A DNA stretch of 64,000 nucleotides from Anaerocolumna sp. AGMB13020 (GTDB lineage: Bacteria; Bacillota; Clostridia; Lachnospirales; Lachnospiraceae): positions 1,302,001-1,366,000 of the forward strand of contig NZ_CP136910.1 of NCBI RefSeq assembly GCF_033100115.1, in the 5' to 3' direction. Position numbers and translations under genes: made by a program. The notes under the pieces are model-generated. The model was not told where the DNA came from, searched no databases, and saw only the letters and a list, made by a program, of their open reading frames with translations. The stretch's first letter is position 1. Each line of letters opens with the position of its first letter. Shown here one piece after another: positions 36,401 to 45,200 of this stretch.

Positions 36401-39274
36401 GGTTTTAGGAGAAAGCATCAAACTTACACCACCAGCTACGGCCATTTCACTTTCTCCTCTTTGCAGTGACTTAACCGCATGGTGGATTGCAACGAGGCTG
36501 CCGGAGCAGGCAGTATCAATGGCTTCACTTGGTCCTTTAAAATTCATAAAATAGGATATTCTGTTAGCTAAGACCGCATGAGAGTTACCGGTTACTATCT
36601 GAGGTTTCATTTCATCCGATTCCTGCAGCAATTCCTGATAATCATTGAACTGAACCCCAATATAAACACCGACTGATTTTCCCGATAATTCCGAGGCCTT
36701 ATATCCTGCATCTTCGGTTACTTTCCAGACCGTCTGAAGAAGCAGGCGCTGCTGAGGATCCATAAGTTCCGCTTCCATCGGGGATATATTAAAAAAAGGA
36801 GCATCAAACTTATCAACCTCCTTGATAAAACCGCCGCATTTGGACGTTGCTTTGTTTTTTGCCAGACGGTCCTCACTATAATACTCTTTCCAATCCCATC
36901 GGTCAGGGGGAATTTCTGTAATCAGATCCCTGCCTTCCTTTAGATTATCCCAGAAGTCGTTTAAATCATTTGAACCGGGAAATATTCCTTCAGCGCCTAT
37001 GATTGCAATGGGTTCATAGGGCATTTGCTCTTGATTATCCCTACGATATTTGACAGCAAGCTCCTGCGTATGATTTTTAAAAGGTGTCAAATACCGCTTA
37101 TGACTGAATCTTACTTCTCGTTCTGCTTCTTCTTTGTTTAATTGTTCTTTGTTCAATTCTTCTTTGTTTAATTCTTCTTTGTTTAATTCTTCTCGCTCTG
37201 TATCTTTTCTGCTTGCTTCTTTTCTGTTTGTTGCTTTTCTGTTTGTTTCTTCTGTTGGCACAGTTCCGGTTCTTACTTTGCTGTTCAATGTTTTGCTAGG
37301 TTCTGTTTCCGCAATTTCATTTTTATATCCAGTTGCTTCCTTCAAGCCTTCCTTCGTCCCTGTCCGCTCATAATACCTATCTACTGCCTCAAAAAAATTA
37401 TTTAGAATATAATCCGCCAGGCCTTTTATGGTGCTGGCAGAAAATAATATGGTCGGTGATAAAGCAAGGTTATATTTCTCTCCAAGCCTTTTTACCAAAA
37501 TCTTTAAGGAAATTGAATCAAAACCAAAATCCCCAAAGTTAAGATTGCTCTCAATATCTTTTACCTTAACCTTTAGTATATCCGCTGCGATGGTTCTTAT
37601 ATCCGCTTCCAGAGAATGCTCCAACGTTTCGTCTTTTCTATTCTGTGTCCCTTGGGGAAATATTGCTTCATGGTTTTGTTCTGACTGCTTATGTGCATTC
37701 AGATTTGCTTTCAGGTGAGTACCCTCACTAAACCTTAAGATTTGATCAACCTTATGTGGGTATCCGCAGAATACAATTGCCTGTCCTCTGTTCAGAGCCA
37801 GTATTTCCTTAAATGCCCTTAGGCCGTCGGAGTCCTTTAGATAGCTTAGTCCCGCAGTTTGCAGATATAGATTTTCCGCGTCCTTGTCCTGATGCATTCC
37901 TCCGTTTTCCCATAAGGGCCAGTTTATGGTTATGGTTTTTCCGGATCGTAAGCCATTTTCCTTTAAAGACCGCCTATGCTCCTGATAGCAGTCAAGGAAC
38001 CGGTTCCCTATGGAATAATCGCATTGTCCAAAGTCTCCGATAATCGATGAGGTAGAGGAGAAAAGGAAAAAATAATCCAGTGGTTCATTTTTTGTCAGCT
38101 CATCTAATACAATGGTTCCAAGCATTTTCACCTGTATGATTGTATGAAATTCCTCGTACCCTTTTTGGGAAATCAGCTTATCACTTACCAAACCTGCGGC
38201 ATGAATTACACCACTCAGTGCCCCAAACTTCTTTTTTGTTTCGTGGATTACCTTCTGCATCTGGCTTTTGCTGGTGACATCTGCTTTTTGATATAAGACC
38301 TGGCTTCCTGTTTCTTTAAGTTCCTCCAACATAGCCTTCTTTTTATCATCTAAATCAGAACGTCCGACCAACACCAGATTAACCTTGTATTCCTCTGTTA
38401 AGTATTTGGCAAATAACATCCCCAGCTTTCCCGCTCCCCCTGTGATTAAAAAAACTGAGCCTGGTCTTATATCCGCCTTTTCAAAGAAAGGAGCCGTTAA
38501 TTTATGATAGGTTTTTATGTACCTCTTGCCTTTTGTATAAAAAACTTCCGGTTCAGAATAGGAACATGACAATTCATCATTTATAACATCATTTATTTTC
38601 TGTACATCACTGATATGTATCGTTGAGAAACCTATTTCCGGCAGAAGAAAACCGGTGGATTTTCCATAATTGGCTATAATCTCATGAAAAGGATTCGTTT
38701 GCCTTTCATCCTTATGGGTAAATACAAGCATTTTAGAGAAATGCGTCATTCCTGCCTGTATTATGCTTGTTAGAACCAGAAAAAGATATTCGACCTCTTC
38801 CGACATACAGGAGGTTTCAATATCGAAGGCAGACTTCTCTCCTTTGATCAGTTTTTGAAGGACAGCCTGATCCACACCTTCGGATTTTAGCGCCCAGAAA
38901 TAAAGGAGGTTCTTTATTTTAAGACCCTTCTCTTTTATATCCTTCAGAAGTTTTCTATAGTCCTCCTGGTTGTGCGGATTAACTTCATACTCCTTTCCGC
39001 TAAGGCTCTGATACCTGCCTCCTTCGTATACAGTTACGATATGGTCTCTGTCTGCTATATTACTGTCGATACTTACCTGGAGTTCCTTCACCCCAAAGAT
39101 TAAAATAATCTCCGTTCCTACTGCTTTATTATTCTCAAGGCTTTTCTCAGGTTTTTTCTCACTCCATTGCTCTTCATAATAATTCAACATATATCCGGCA
39201 GAAGAGTTTTTATTATCCTCTGCTCTGTGAACACTGCCTGACGGTCTATCTTCTTTTCTGCTGCTTCCTGACAT
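30500..39274 (-). CDS. trans-AT PKS, terminal protein: KR-ACP-KS-DH-KR-ACP-ACP-TE
   Basis: 2924 residues. KR about 50-540 (TGGAGKLG near 277; Asp in LVSDKLI, B-type). ACP near 550-630 (GFDSIS). KS about 750-1180 with TACSGS, EAHGTGT and NIGHLE. DH about 1350-1625 with HIINGQNIFP and HPALLDSALQ, so active. KR about 1640-2095 (GGAGGIG). Two ACPs, both GIDSILGFQ, near 2238 and 2380. A 12-residue repeat linker lies at about 2457-2626. The C-terminal alpha/beta-hydrolase thioesterase (about 2640-2924) has GGSYGG (serine nucleophile), VGAVDTVV and GGHFIH. The first KR-ACP completes the module whose KS-DH* is the preceding protein. The last module makes a 2,3-double bond before release as acid or macrolactone. 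No AT. AGGAGGGGTGAT-ATG sets the start. Confidence 0.93.
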   Translation of the reverse strand: MSGSSRKEDRPSGSVHRAEDNKNSSAGYMLNYYEEQWSEKKPEKSLENNKAVGTEIILIFGVKELQVSIDSNIADRDHIVTVYEGGRYQSLSGKEYEVNPHNQEDYRKLLKDIKEKGLKIKNLLYFWALKSEGVDQAVLQKLIKGEKSAFDIETSCMSEEVEYLFLVLTSIIQAGMTHFSKMLVFTHKDERQTNPFHEIIANYGKSTGFLLPEIGFSTIHISDVQKINDVINDELSCSYSEPEVFYTKGKRYIKTYHKLTAPFFEKADIRPGSVFLITGGAGKLGMLFAKYLTEEYKVNLVLVGRSDLDDKKKAMLEELKETGSQVLYQKADVTSKSQMQKVIHETKKKFGALSGVIHAAGLVSDKLISQKGYEEFHTIIQVKMLGTIVLDELTKNEPLDYFFLFSSTSSIIGDFGQCDYSIGNRFLDCYQEHRRSLKENGLRSGKTITINWPLWENGGMHQDKDAENLYLQTAGLSYLKDSDGLRAFKEILALNRGQAIVFCGYPHKVDQILRFSEGTHLKANLNAHKQSEQNHEAIFPQGTQNRKDETLEHSLEADIRTIAADILKVKVKDIESNLNFGDFGFDSISLKILVKRLGEKYNLALSPTILFSASTIKGLADYILNNFFEAVDRYYERTGTKEGLKEATGYKNEIAETEPSKTLNSKVRTGTVPTEETNRKATNRKEASRKDTEREELNKEELNKEELNKEQLNKEEAEREVRFSHKRYLTPFKNHTQELAVKYRRDNQEQMPYEPIAIIGAEGIFPGSNDLNDFWDNLKEGRDLITEIPPDRWDWKEYYSEDRLAKNKATSKCGGFIKEVDKFDAPFFNISPMEAELMDPQQRLLLQTVWKVTEDAGYKASELSGKSVGVYIGVQFNDYQELLQESDEMKPQIVTGNSHAVLANRISYFMNFKGPSEAIDTACSGSLVAIHHAVKSLQRGESEMAVAGGVSLMLSPKTFLSASKLGVLSPDNHCKTFDESANGYVRGEGIGVILLKPLKQAIKDRDNIYAVIRGSAQNHGGRANSLTAPNSDSQAEVLMAAYRDAGIDPASVTYIEAHGTGTELGDPVEIEGLKKAFRELGKKYKKTINGPNCGLGSVKTNIGHLEPAAGIAGIIKVILAMRYHTLPASINFHKLNPYINFENSPFYIVSETKEWLPLEDLQGNRIPRRGGVSSFGFGGANAHVVLEEYKKEELQKAAEEAQIIILSARSEGNLKQYATDLLKAVNTYGNDSLCLANISFTLQTGREEMNERLAFVANNLEELRNSLNQYIRGERSKDLLSSNTKKTRENYELLARDEDAAVMVEQWISKRKLIQLAKLWVTGYEINWKLLHNPNTVQRISLPTYPFTKESHWLPITSMKTTNKELAALIDRAEYLRSFDGEIIFSKELKLQEAIVRDHIINGQNIFPGVGYMEMAYQAASIIFNSRDIEICKLFWLSPLILNKSAVKIVISLKKEEEKLIFEIKEAVNGSNALVYVKGELHKKAEESDSDQFISLEAIKQRCSQRIKGEELYRHYENDGISYGAYFKGIKEVYLNDREVLGIIQIPDNSGPDLKTYTLHPALLDSALQTISCIAGAEGKINLPFAVERFEIRKPLKPVMYTYVRAAGNNSYEISLISETGEICARFHKYVLKEIRSKAPDIFYQPVWRKSSVSRDTQKKIGDEVLAAHETAVIIYTKEGKPVADRIAEKHGKAIRVLLGEKNNKIAEDYWEVKYDASEALGEIIKKINERKLIYFLGGIQLKPLKADDLEAVRESQEKGVISLFRLIKALESSKYSKQTVDLKILTNNIYPVNNSPVILPAASSIHGFVKSLAKEYTKYRITTIDIDLLTSRETDKKEVLSEINANPDKLTSENLTVNSLTEENLATVLLPIFSEAFNPNGETVVFREGERYERRIEPLQIPLVTQSVLKEKGVYVILGGAGGIGLILSRYLSKTVKAKLFLIGRSVLSENGKNTIREIESLGGTVHYYQADITDKESLEAAIREVKAVCGNRINGVFHSAMVSADKLIYKMTEEDFKTAFSPKVYGSVALYSVFQKEALDFMAFFSSTSSQIGMPGQSNYVSGLNFKDNFASYIQKKLPYPVKIFNWGYWGIGSGEQTEFRERMKKTGIQAIEPIEGMEIVERVLSANEKQVFILKAENKVLKQMGITSDKAHAGAAIASRQVFQSEIRNSAGNGEGTEISLQNKLKAGEYPAEEELLTVKEFLRDYLSTIIANNLKCEKEGIENRTSFQEYGIDSILGFQIYGDLEESFGDIPTTLFLDNDNIDELVVFFLQNKEDRVHQLYYQCNNSQSDNSQSNSSQCNNSQSNERQSSGMRNNKSQDNSWTNTTQGNTESVKKVNQEIVKSKLNDFLQETIAEILKCNKASIEPQLSFEEFGIDSILGFQLLAALEASFEDLPATLFLDNTNVEELAEFLLLNYSQKVKSMFWEDSYESESQALTGRSKVREAEVGSRKSTTETEYIDSRELTAETDEMYGRMLTAETDEMYGRIQTAETDDVYSRELTAETDDIYGRELTAETEDMYGRELTVETDDINSRELTAETDEMYGRIQTAETDDIYGRELTVETDEMYGRIQTAETDDTYSRELKAETNDIYGRELTAETDDIYGRELTAETDDIYGEKPRTESQETITEKKLTQPVGIKELRFSDLVKEKSKDIKLPIDLESFLVEVEDNTKIEVSIKGKGEPILIIPGLAVTTVISSYQFIELSSKYQVIGINLPGHGRSDGIDDLSFKGISEILIKVLEKLEIRQQLHVVGGSYGGIIAQNIALKYPARVKTLTLIGSITATKFEGVAQVFSFTEAVSKDFEAVKQNAISSDVIQNIDYYFDLYKHSQSTNSPVLLKYLELMKIKMTTREVLEQITVPTLVIVGAVDTVVETEESRLIHSKVRDSQYIEIADGGHFIHLTHHELVSNAILVFLEKYK
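31408..31905 (-). repeat. 36-bp tandem repeat in PKS linker before TE
   Basis: About 13-14 units of 36 bases encode variants of AETDDIYGRELT. Unit length is constant, with no indels, so the frame is kept. It separates the last ACP from the thioesterase. Both plus-strand frames read through it, giving spurious long frames on the other strand. Confidence 0.95.
32280..32420 (-). repeat. NNSQS-rich repeat linker between tandem ACPs
   Basis: An imperfect 12-18-base repeat encodes runs of Asn-Ser-Gln with occasional Cys (QCNNSQSDNSQSN). It separates the two terminal ACPs. Confidence 0.7.
37127..37200 (-). repeat. 15-bp repeat (NKEEL) in PKS linker
   Basis: About five 15-base units encode Asn-Lys-Glu-Glu-Leu in the ACP-KS linker. 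The linker is predicted to be charged and helical. Confidence 0.8.
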
Positions 39275-39377
39275 ATCACCCCTCCTGTATATTTACTTAC
39301 TGATACCTTTGATTTTACAAATACGCTCTAATATACCTGCAAAATGGTTCAGGAATAACCCTCCCTGAACCATTTAC
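39275..39377. other. Short gap between PKS genes
   Basis: About 100 bases with an inverted repeat: GGTTCAGG (near 39346) against CCTGAACC (near 39363), centred on AATAACCCT. It could be an internal processing or termination signal between the KS-DH* gene and the terminal PKS gene. Confidence 0.4.
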
Positions 39378-42227
39378 TTAGTATCCTATGATATTGTAAT
39401 TGGATATTCTCACAGCAACCTCACCTTCTGTATTGAGAAAGCTTACGTTAAATTTCCATACTTCTTCCTCTTTGTCGGCTTCACACCCGGATAAAACCAT
39501 ATGAACAAAACAAGTCTTAGGAAGTCTTTTAAATATTTCAAGGCTGTCAAAGCCGCTGAGATAATAATGACTTAATTTTCGATCCTGTATTAAAAAAAGG
39601 CCGATTTGAAAAGCCGACTCCAGAAAGAATGTATTTAATTCCAAGTCCGGCAGCAAGAAGCATACATGATCTCTCATAGATATTTCTGCGAAGGCTGAAT
39701 TCTTTTCGGTCGCTATGGATAAAGCGGTGATTATCTGAAAATCAGCTCCATAGTTTCGTTTGAACTCACCGGATAAAAACGTATATAATTCTTCTTTTTG
39801 TACTACCAGGGGACAATCATTTTTCAGTAAGTCAAATTCAACCAGGTCAGGCGCATCCATATCAAGCTTGAACGTATCCGCTCTATTCGCCAATAACATA
39901 TTGGTACGATCAACGAAAATCAGCTGTGCCTGGGCACAGACAAACTCTTCTTCCTCATTAACTGCTACAATTTCTCCCTGGCAGTGTTCACCCACGGGAT
40001 AAACTTTAGTGTTTAGCAAATATTCCTTTCCATTAAATATATCATTTCCCGCAAAATGTATATTCGAAATAATTCTGACCGGCTTTTCTCCGGAAATCTC
40101 ACCGGCTTTTCGCAGTATCTCAAGGAAGTTTGCATAAGGATAATGGTTTCTGCCGTGAGACAGACAGTCTTTCCTAAACAGATTCTCTAAGCTTATCTCT
40201 GTACGGAATTTCTGCTCCTTAAAGCTTGATATATTCTCATCAATTAAGGGATGCAATCTAATTATTTCCGGCTTCACAAGCTTCGTTTCATTTGCCTGTA
40301 CCCAATAGCTATTCCTTGCAAAAGGATAAACCGGAAGCGGTATCTTAAGATGCTCCTCTTCTCGGTACAGTCTGCTCCAGATCAGTTCTTCCCGGTTTTG
40401 ATAAGCAGCAGAAAAACTTTGGAGAATTTCCTTAAAGTCTTCGGCTGAAGGGTTTCTGCCCAACTCCTCATACAACCTGCTATGGTTTCCAAGTTGTATG
40501 CTGCCTGTATTCAAAAGCTCCGTACTGCCTGATTCACCTTTTATAAGGTAATGATTGATTGCCTGCTCTAAATCTGACTGTTCCTTTACCACAAAGGCTA
40601 TTCGTTTATGAAAATGTTTACGACGGTTTCCCAGGGAATAACATATATCCCCCATACGGTAAGTTCCTTGATTTTTCTTTGACCATGCCAAAAATTCCTT
40701 CAGCCGCTGCCTTAGCTCCTCCGTAGTTTTTCCGGAAAAGGCCGCCAGATAGCAGGGTTCTTTCAGAGTCGTATTCCTGTTCTTACATGTATTCCGGGTT
40801 TCCTGGTATTCCTCTATTACCAGGTGTGCATTGGTACCCCCAAATCCAAAGGAACTGACTCCCGCCCTCAAGGGTCCTTCCTCATTACTCCAGTCCTTTA
40901 GCCTGGTATTCACATAAAAGGGACTGTTCTCCAGTTCCAAATGTTCATTTTCCTTTTGAAAATTAAGAGAAGGCGGTATTTCTTTATGTTTTAGTGCCAG
41001 TACCGCTTTTAGAAAGCTTGCAATTCCTGCTGCTAAGGAGGAATGTCCAATGTTAGTCTTTACCGATCCCAGAGCACAAAACTGCTTCTTCGCCGTGTAT
41101 TCCTGGAAAGCGTTTTTCAAGGCCTCAATTTCGATGGGATCGCCTAGCTTTGTACCTGTTCCATGGGTCTCCAAATAGGTTATCGTCTCCGGGTTAATAT
41201 TTCCTTTCTTATATACCTCCAGCTCCAGGGCTGTTTGGGACAGAGAACTGGGAGCTGTAATTCCATTGGTTTTGCCATCCTGGTTAATACCGGAGCTTCT
41301 GATTACACCATAAATATAATCCCCATCTTTTACTGCCTTCGCTAAGCTTTTTAAAACTACTGCTCCGACACCTTCTCCGTTAACAATTCCATTGGCAGCA
41401 TTATCAAAGGACTTGCACTTGCCTTCGGGAGACAGCATTCCTGCATTGCTTGTAAAGATATAATAGTGGGGGGTGCTGCAGATCCACACTCCTCCTGCTA
41501 TTGCCATTGTGTTTTCCCCAAGGATTATACTTTGGCAGGCCAGATGCAGTGCAACCAGTGAGGAGGAGCAGGCAGTATCTATGGCCATTGCCGGTCCCTT
41601 TAAATTCAACAGGTAAGATATTCTGGAAGCCAATACAGAGCCGGTGTTTCCCCAGAAGGCCTGGGCAGTAATATCAATCTCCCGTTCGCTAATGTTATTG
41701 AGATAATCTCTTGGTGCTGCCCCCACATACACCCCACAGGAAAGACCGGAGGCCAGATCATTGGCATAACCTGCATCCTCCAGGGACTTCCAGCACTCTT
41801 CCAGAAATAATCTCTGCTGGGGATCCATTACCTCTGCCTCCATACCGGAGATATTAAAAAAGGCCGGATCGAACTTATCAATGTCACTTAAGAATCCTCC
41901 CCAGCGGGAATTGGTTTTGTCTAATTTCTCAACCTCCGGGTCATAGTATTCCTCAATATTCCATCTTTCCCCTGGCACTTCCGTCACAGAATTTATGCCG
42001 TTCCTTAGATTGCTCCAATACTCCTCCAGATTTGATGCACCTGGAAAACGTCCTGACATCCCAATCACGGCAACCCCTCCTGCTTCCGGTAAAGTTTCTC
42101 CGGTAGGAGCTCCTGCCATAGTTTTTATTTCTTCAATATTCTTCCTGCCTTCTGCCGGTGTTATCTTATTGTCCTTTACCCTTTGCAGAATATCCTTAAT
42201 CCTCTTTGTTACGTCAGCTTGCTCCAT
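39378..42227 (-). CDS. trans-AT PKS: KS with degenerate DH (KS-DH*)
   Basis: 949 residues from the ATG at 42227 (GAAGGAGAAAACAAA before it; the in-frame ATG 15 codons upstream lacks a site). An N-terminal helical docking motif (DNKITPAEGRKNIEEI) leads to a KS at about 52-476 with TACSSS, ETHGTGT and NIGHSS, so catalytically complete. The post-KS linker ends at LPVYPFARNSYW. The rest is a DH fold in which the catalytic residues are changed. The HxxxGxxxxP motif reads CLSHGRNHYP (His to Cys, Gly and Pro kept) and the second motif reads FLESAFQ where LLDxALQ is expected (Asp to Glu). Dehydration is therefore unlikely. There is no ACP: the KR-ACP that completes the module starts the next protein. 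Confidence 0.9.
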   Translation of the reverse strand: MEQADVTKRIKDILQRVKDNKITPAEGRKNIEEIKTMAGAPTGETLPEAGGVAVIGMSGRFPGASNLEEYWSNLRNGINSVTEVPGERWNIEEYYDPEVEKLDKTNSRWGGFLSDIDKFDPAFFNISGMEAEVMDPQQRLFLEECWKSLEDAGYANDLASGLSCGVYVGAAPRDYLNNISEREIDITAQAFWGNTGSVLASRISYLLNLKGPAMAIDTACSSSLVALHLACQSIILGENTMAIAGGVWICSTPHYYIFTSNAGMLSPEGKCKSFDNAANGIVNGEGVGAVVLKSLAKAVKDGDYIYGVIRSSGINQDGKTNGITAPSSLSQTALELEVYKKGNINPETITYLETHGTGTKLGDPIEIEALKNAFQEYTAKKQFCALGSVKTNIGHSSLAAGIASFLKAVLALKHKEIPPSLNFQKENEHLELENSPFYVNTRLKDWSNEEGPLRAGVSSFGFGGTNAHLVIEEYQETRNTCKNRNTTLKEPCYLAAFSGKTTEELRQRLKEFLAWSKKNQGTYRMGDICYSLGNRRKHFHKRIAFVVKEQSDLEQAINHYLIKGESGSTELLNTGSIQLGNHSRLYEELGRNPSAEDFKEILQSFSAAYQNREELIWSRLYREEEHLKIPLPVYPFARNSYWVQANETKLVKPEIIRLHPLIDENISSFKEQKFRTEISLENLFRKDCLSHGRNHYPYANFLEILRKAGEISGEKPVRIISNIHFAGNDIFNGKEYLLNTKVYPVGEHCQGEIVAVNEEEEFVCAQAQLIFVDRTNMLLANRADTFKLDMDAPDLVEFDLLKNDCPLVVQKEELYTFLSGEFKRNYGADFQIITALSIATEKNSAFAEISMRDHVCFLLPDLELNTFFLESAFQIGLFLIQDRKLSHYYLSGFDSLEIFKRLPKTCFVHMVLSGCEADKEEEVWKFNVSFLNTEGEVAVRISNYNIIGY

Positions 42228-42275
42228 TTTGTTTTCTCCTTCTTCACCATATCGATACCCTATTATGACCAAGCC

Positions 42276-45200
42276 TTATGCTGGATTTTCAGTATTCCTT
42301 CCAGAAATCATTTCCATTACTTCCTCAATATTCAATATTCCTTTTGCTAAAAGCTCCAAAGGATCAACTTCTGAAGCCTTTCTGTTATCAAAAGTTTCTG
42401 CTGCCGAAGTCAAGGCGGCTTCTGTTTCCAGATTAAATTCCCTGCATAAATACTCACTTAACGACTGAATATTGCTATAGTCAAATAGAACCGTGTTTTT
42501 CAGGACTATACCAAAAGCATCATTTATATTTCTCAACAAGGATACACCGGTAATGGAGTCTACACCGTATTCAGAGAACTGCATGGTAAAATCAATATCC
42601 TCCCGGTTTACTTTCAGGGTATCTGTAATGCAGGCAATGAGTTTTTCTGTAACACTTTGATTCATCACAATCTCTTCCTGGCTATTTGCATTCCAAGCAG
42701 AGCTATCCGGATTCCACTCAGAGCTATCTGGATTCCAATCAGAGCTATCTGCATTCCAGTCAGAGCTATCTGGATTCCACTCTGAATCACCCTCAACTTG
42801 CTTTTCTGCCTCTTGCCCGAGCTCAGTTTCCAAATAACCTGCCAGGTCATCTACATTGCTGTAGTCGAATAGAATCGTCGTTTTCAGAGTAAGATCAAAC
42901 TCATTGTTCATACGGTCAATTAATTCCATTCCGGTGATGGAATCAACGCCATAATCAGAAAAGGAGGTACTGTTGTCAACTTCTCCTGCTTCTACCTTTA
43001 ATACCTCTGAGATACATTGGATGATTCGTACCTTTAAATACTCTAATAGGCTGTTGTTCCAATCTCTGTCAGAGCCTCCTGAGTTAAATACCTTAATTGG
43101 ACTGCCGGTAACTGCCTGCATTCCCTCTTCTTTGCTTTTATTTTCATATACCAGTGGATTCACTTGTTGTGTCTTCTGGGTTGAGCTTTTTTCAGGTTTT
43201 GCGTTATCAATGATGTCTGTCTGTTTCAAAAGGAAGGGTTTGGCTTTCAACACTATGACCTGGCAGACAGCTTTCTCAGCCAGGATTCTTTCGATTGCTT
43301 CCATCCCTTCCTCCGGTTGAATAGAGAGCATACCTTTTGAAGCCATTATTCTATTATGCTCCTCAGAGGAAGCAACTCCAACGCTGCCCCAATATCCCCA
43401 ATTGATAATCTTCACAGGAAGGTTTCCTGCTTTCCTTAAATGAAGGGCAAAAGAATCCTTAAACCCGCAGGCAGCCGCATAATTGGCCTGTCCCCCATTG
43501 CCGACAAAGCTTTGGATAGAGGAAAAGAACATGATAAAATCCAGATTTTCCTCCTTTACTGCCTCATATAAGATAATACTTCCTCTTACCTTAGGCTCCA
43601 GGGAATCCATAAGATCCCTTTCGGACATATTGCGAATTGCTCTGTCTTTCATTACGATGGCAGAATGAACAACTCCATTGATTCCACCAAATTCCCGTTT
43701 TACTTCCTGAACGGCTGCTTTCATACTGTATAAATCGGTGGCATCAGCTTTCACATATAGAAGCTTTGCGCCTGAGGCTTTCATGGATGAAATCTTCTCA
43801 TACTTTTCTGCGTCCAGCTCCGAGCGTCCCAGCAAAGCTACTTTAGCACCTGCCTTAAGGGTAAGATACCGACAGAATTCCAAGCCAATACCTCCTGCAC
43901 CGCCCAGTATCAGATATACACCGTCTTTTCTAAAGGAAGTAGTTGTTGTTTTATTCATAACAGTTGGTATTATCCTATGGAGGTATCTTTGCCTGTTCCG
44001 GATTACTATCTCCTCCCCATTTCTATTACCAGGTTCCTCTGCAACGAATCGGGTCAGCGTTTCTTTATCGCTTTCCCATTCCTGAAGATCAATATCAATA
44101 CAGGTAGTTTTCCAGTATTGAAATTCTTTGGCCATGGATTTTGCAAATCCTAAGATACTGCCGCCGCAAGGTATTACGTCCTCTTCTCCTAAGGTATGGA
44201 CATTATTGGTTATTATCTTTATATGAAGCCTTTGATTGTCCAGTTCTTTCATAACAAATGCTTTCATCAGGCGAAACAAAGAGAGAACACCCATTTCCTG
44301 TGTTATTTCCAAGTTGTCCGGTTCTTTAAAAGCAATATCCTGTGAGGTTATTCCTCCCAGAAAATATACATAATCCAAGCCATCGATTCTTACCAGACAG
44401 TCACTTATGCCTTTCTCATCAAAAGCATTTATTTCCCAGGAATTCATACCTATTCTTCTGTTTTCTGAACCCAGAAAAATTACATAGACCTCCGCCTTAC
44501 CGTAATAATCCATGAATTGCCGGCTCATATCAGCATATTTTGCTGGTACGAGGATTAATACCTTTTTGTCTACCAGGTTACTTACGCTACTCTCTTTCTT
44601 ATCTGGCAGCGGTAGGGGTTTCCACGTTGGCAGATAAAAACAATCTTCCAGGGAGGCAGCACTTTCATCTGGCATTACCTGATTAAATGAAGCAGCTGTA
44701 TGAGGACTTTTTTCTTTTACCCTCTCCTGTTGCGGTCCTCTTGCGGAAACGTTTATTTCAGCCGTTTTCCACACTCTTCGCTTCTCAAAGGGGTAGGTAG
44801 GTAAAGGGATCCGCGTCAATTGTTTTTCACCATACAGCTGCTTCCAGTCAATTTCAGCACCGGATACCCAGAGATTTGCTAATTTCGTGAATTCGCCCTT
44901 TTGCATAAGTTCCTTTATGGCTGAGGCTGTAGTACTTTCTTCTAACGCTGTATTTCCTTTGCCTTTTTCCAAATGCTTCTGGTACAAGCCAGCTATTCCA
45001 TCTTTCTCCTGAAGATAGTCCGTGAGTTTATGAATTAACTCTTTCAAGTCTGAAAATACGATTGCAAGCCTTTCATCCATCTCTTCCCGCCCTGCCTGCA
45101 GTGTATATGCAAAGTCAGAAAGGGAACCATTCTTTAATCCCTCGTAGTTATTTTCAGTTTCCCGCTTAAGAAAAGAGAGCATTTTCAGGGCATAGGCAGC

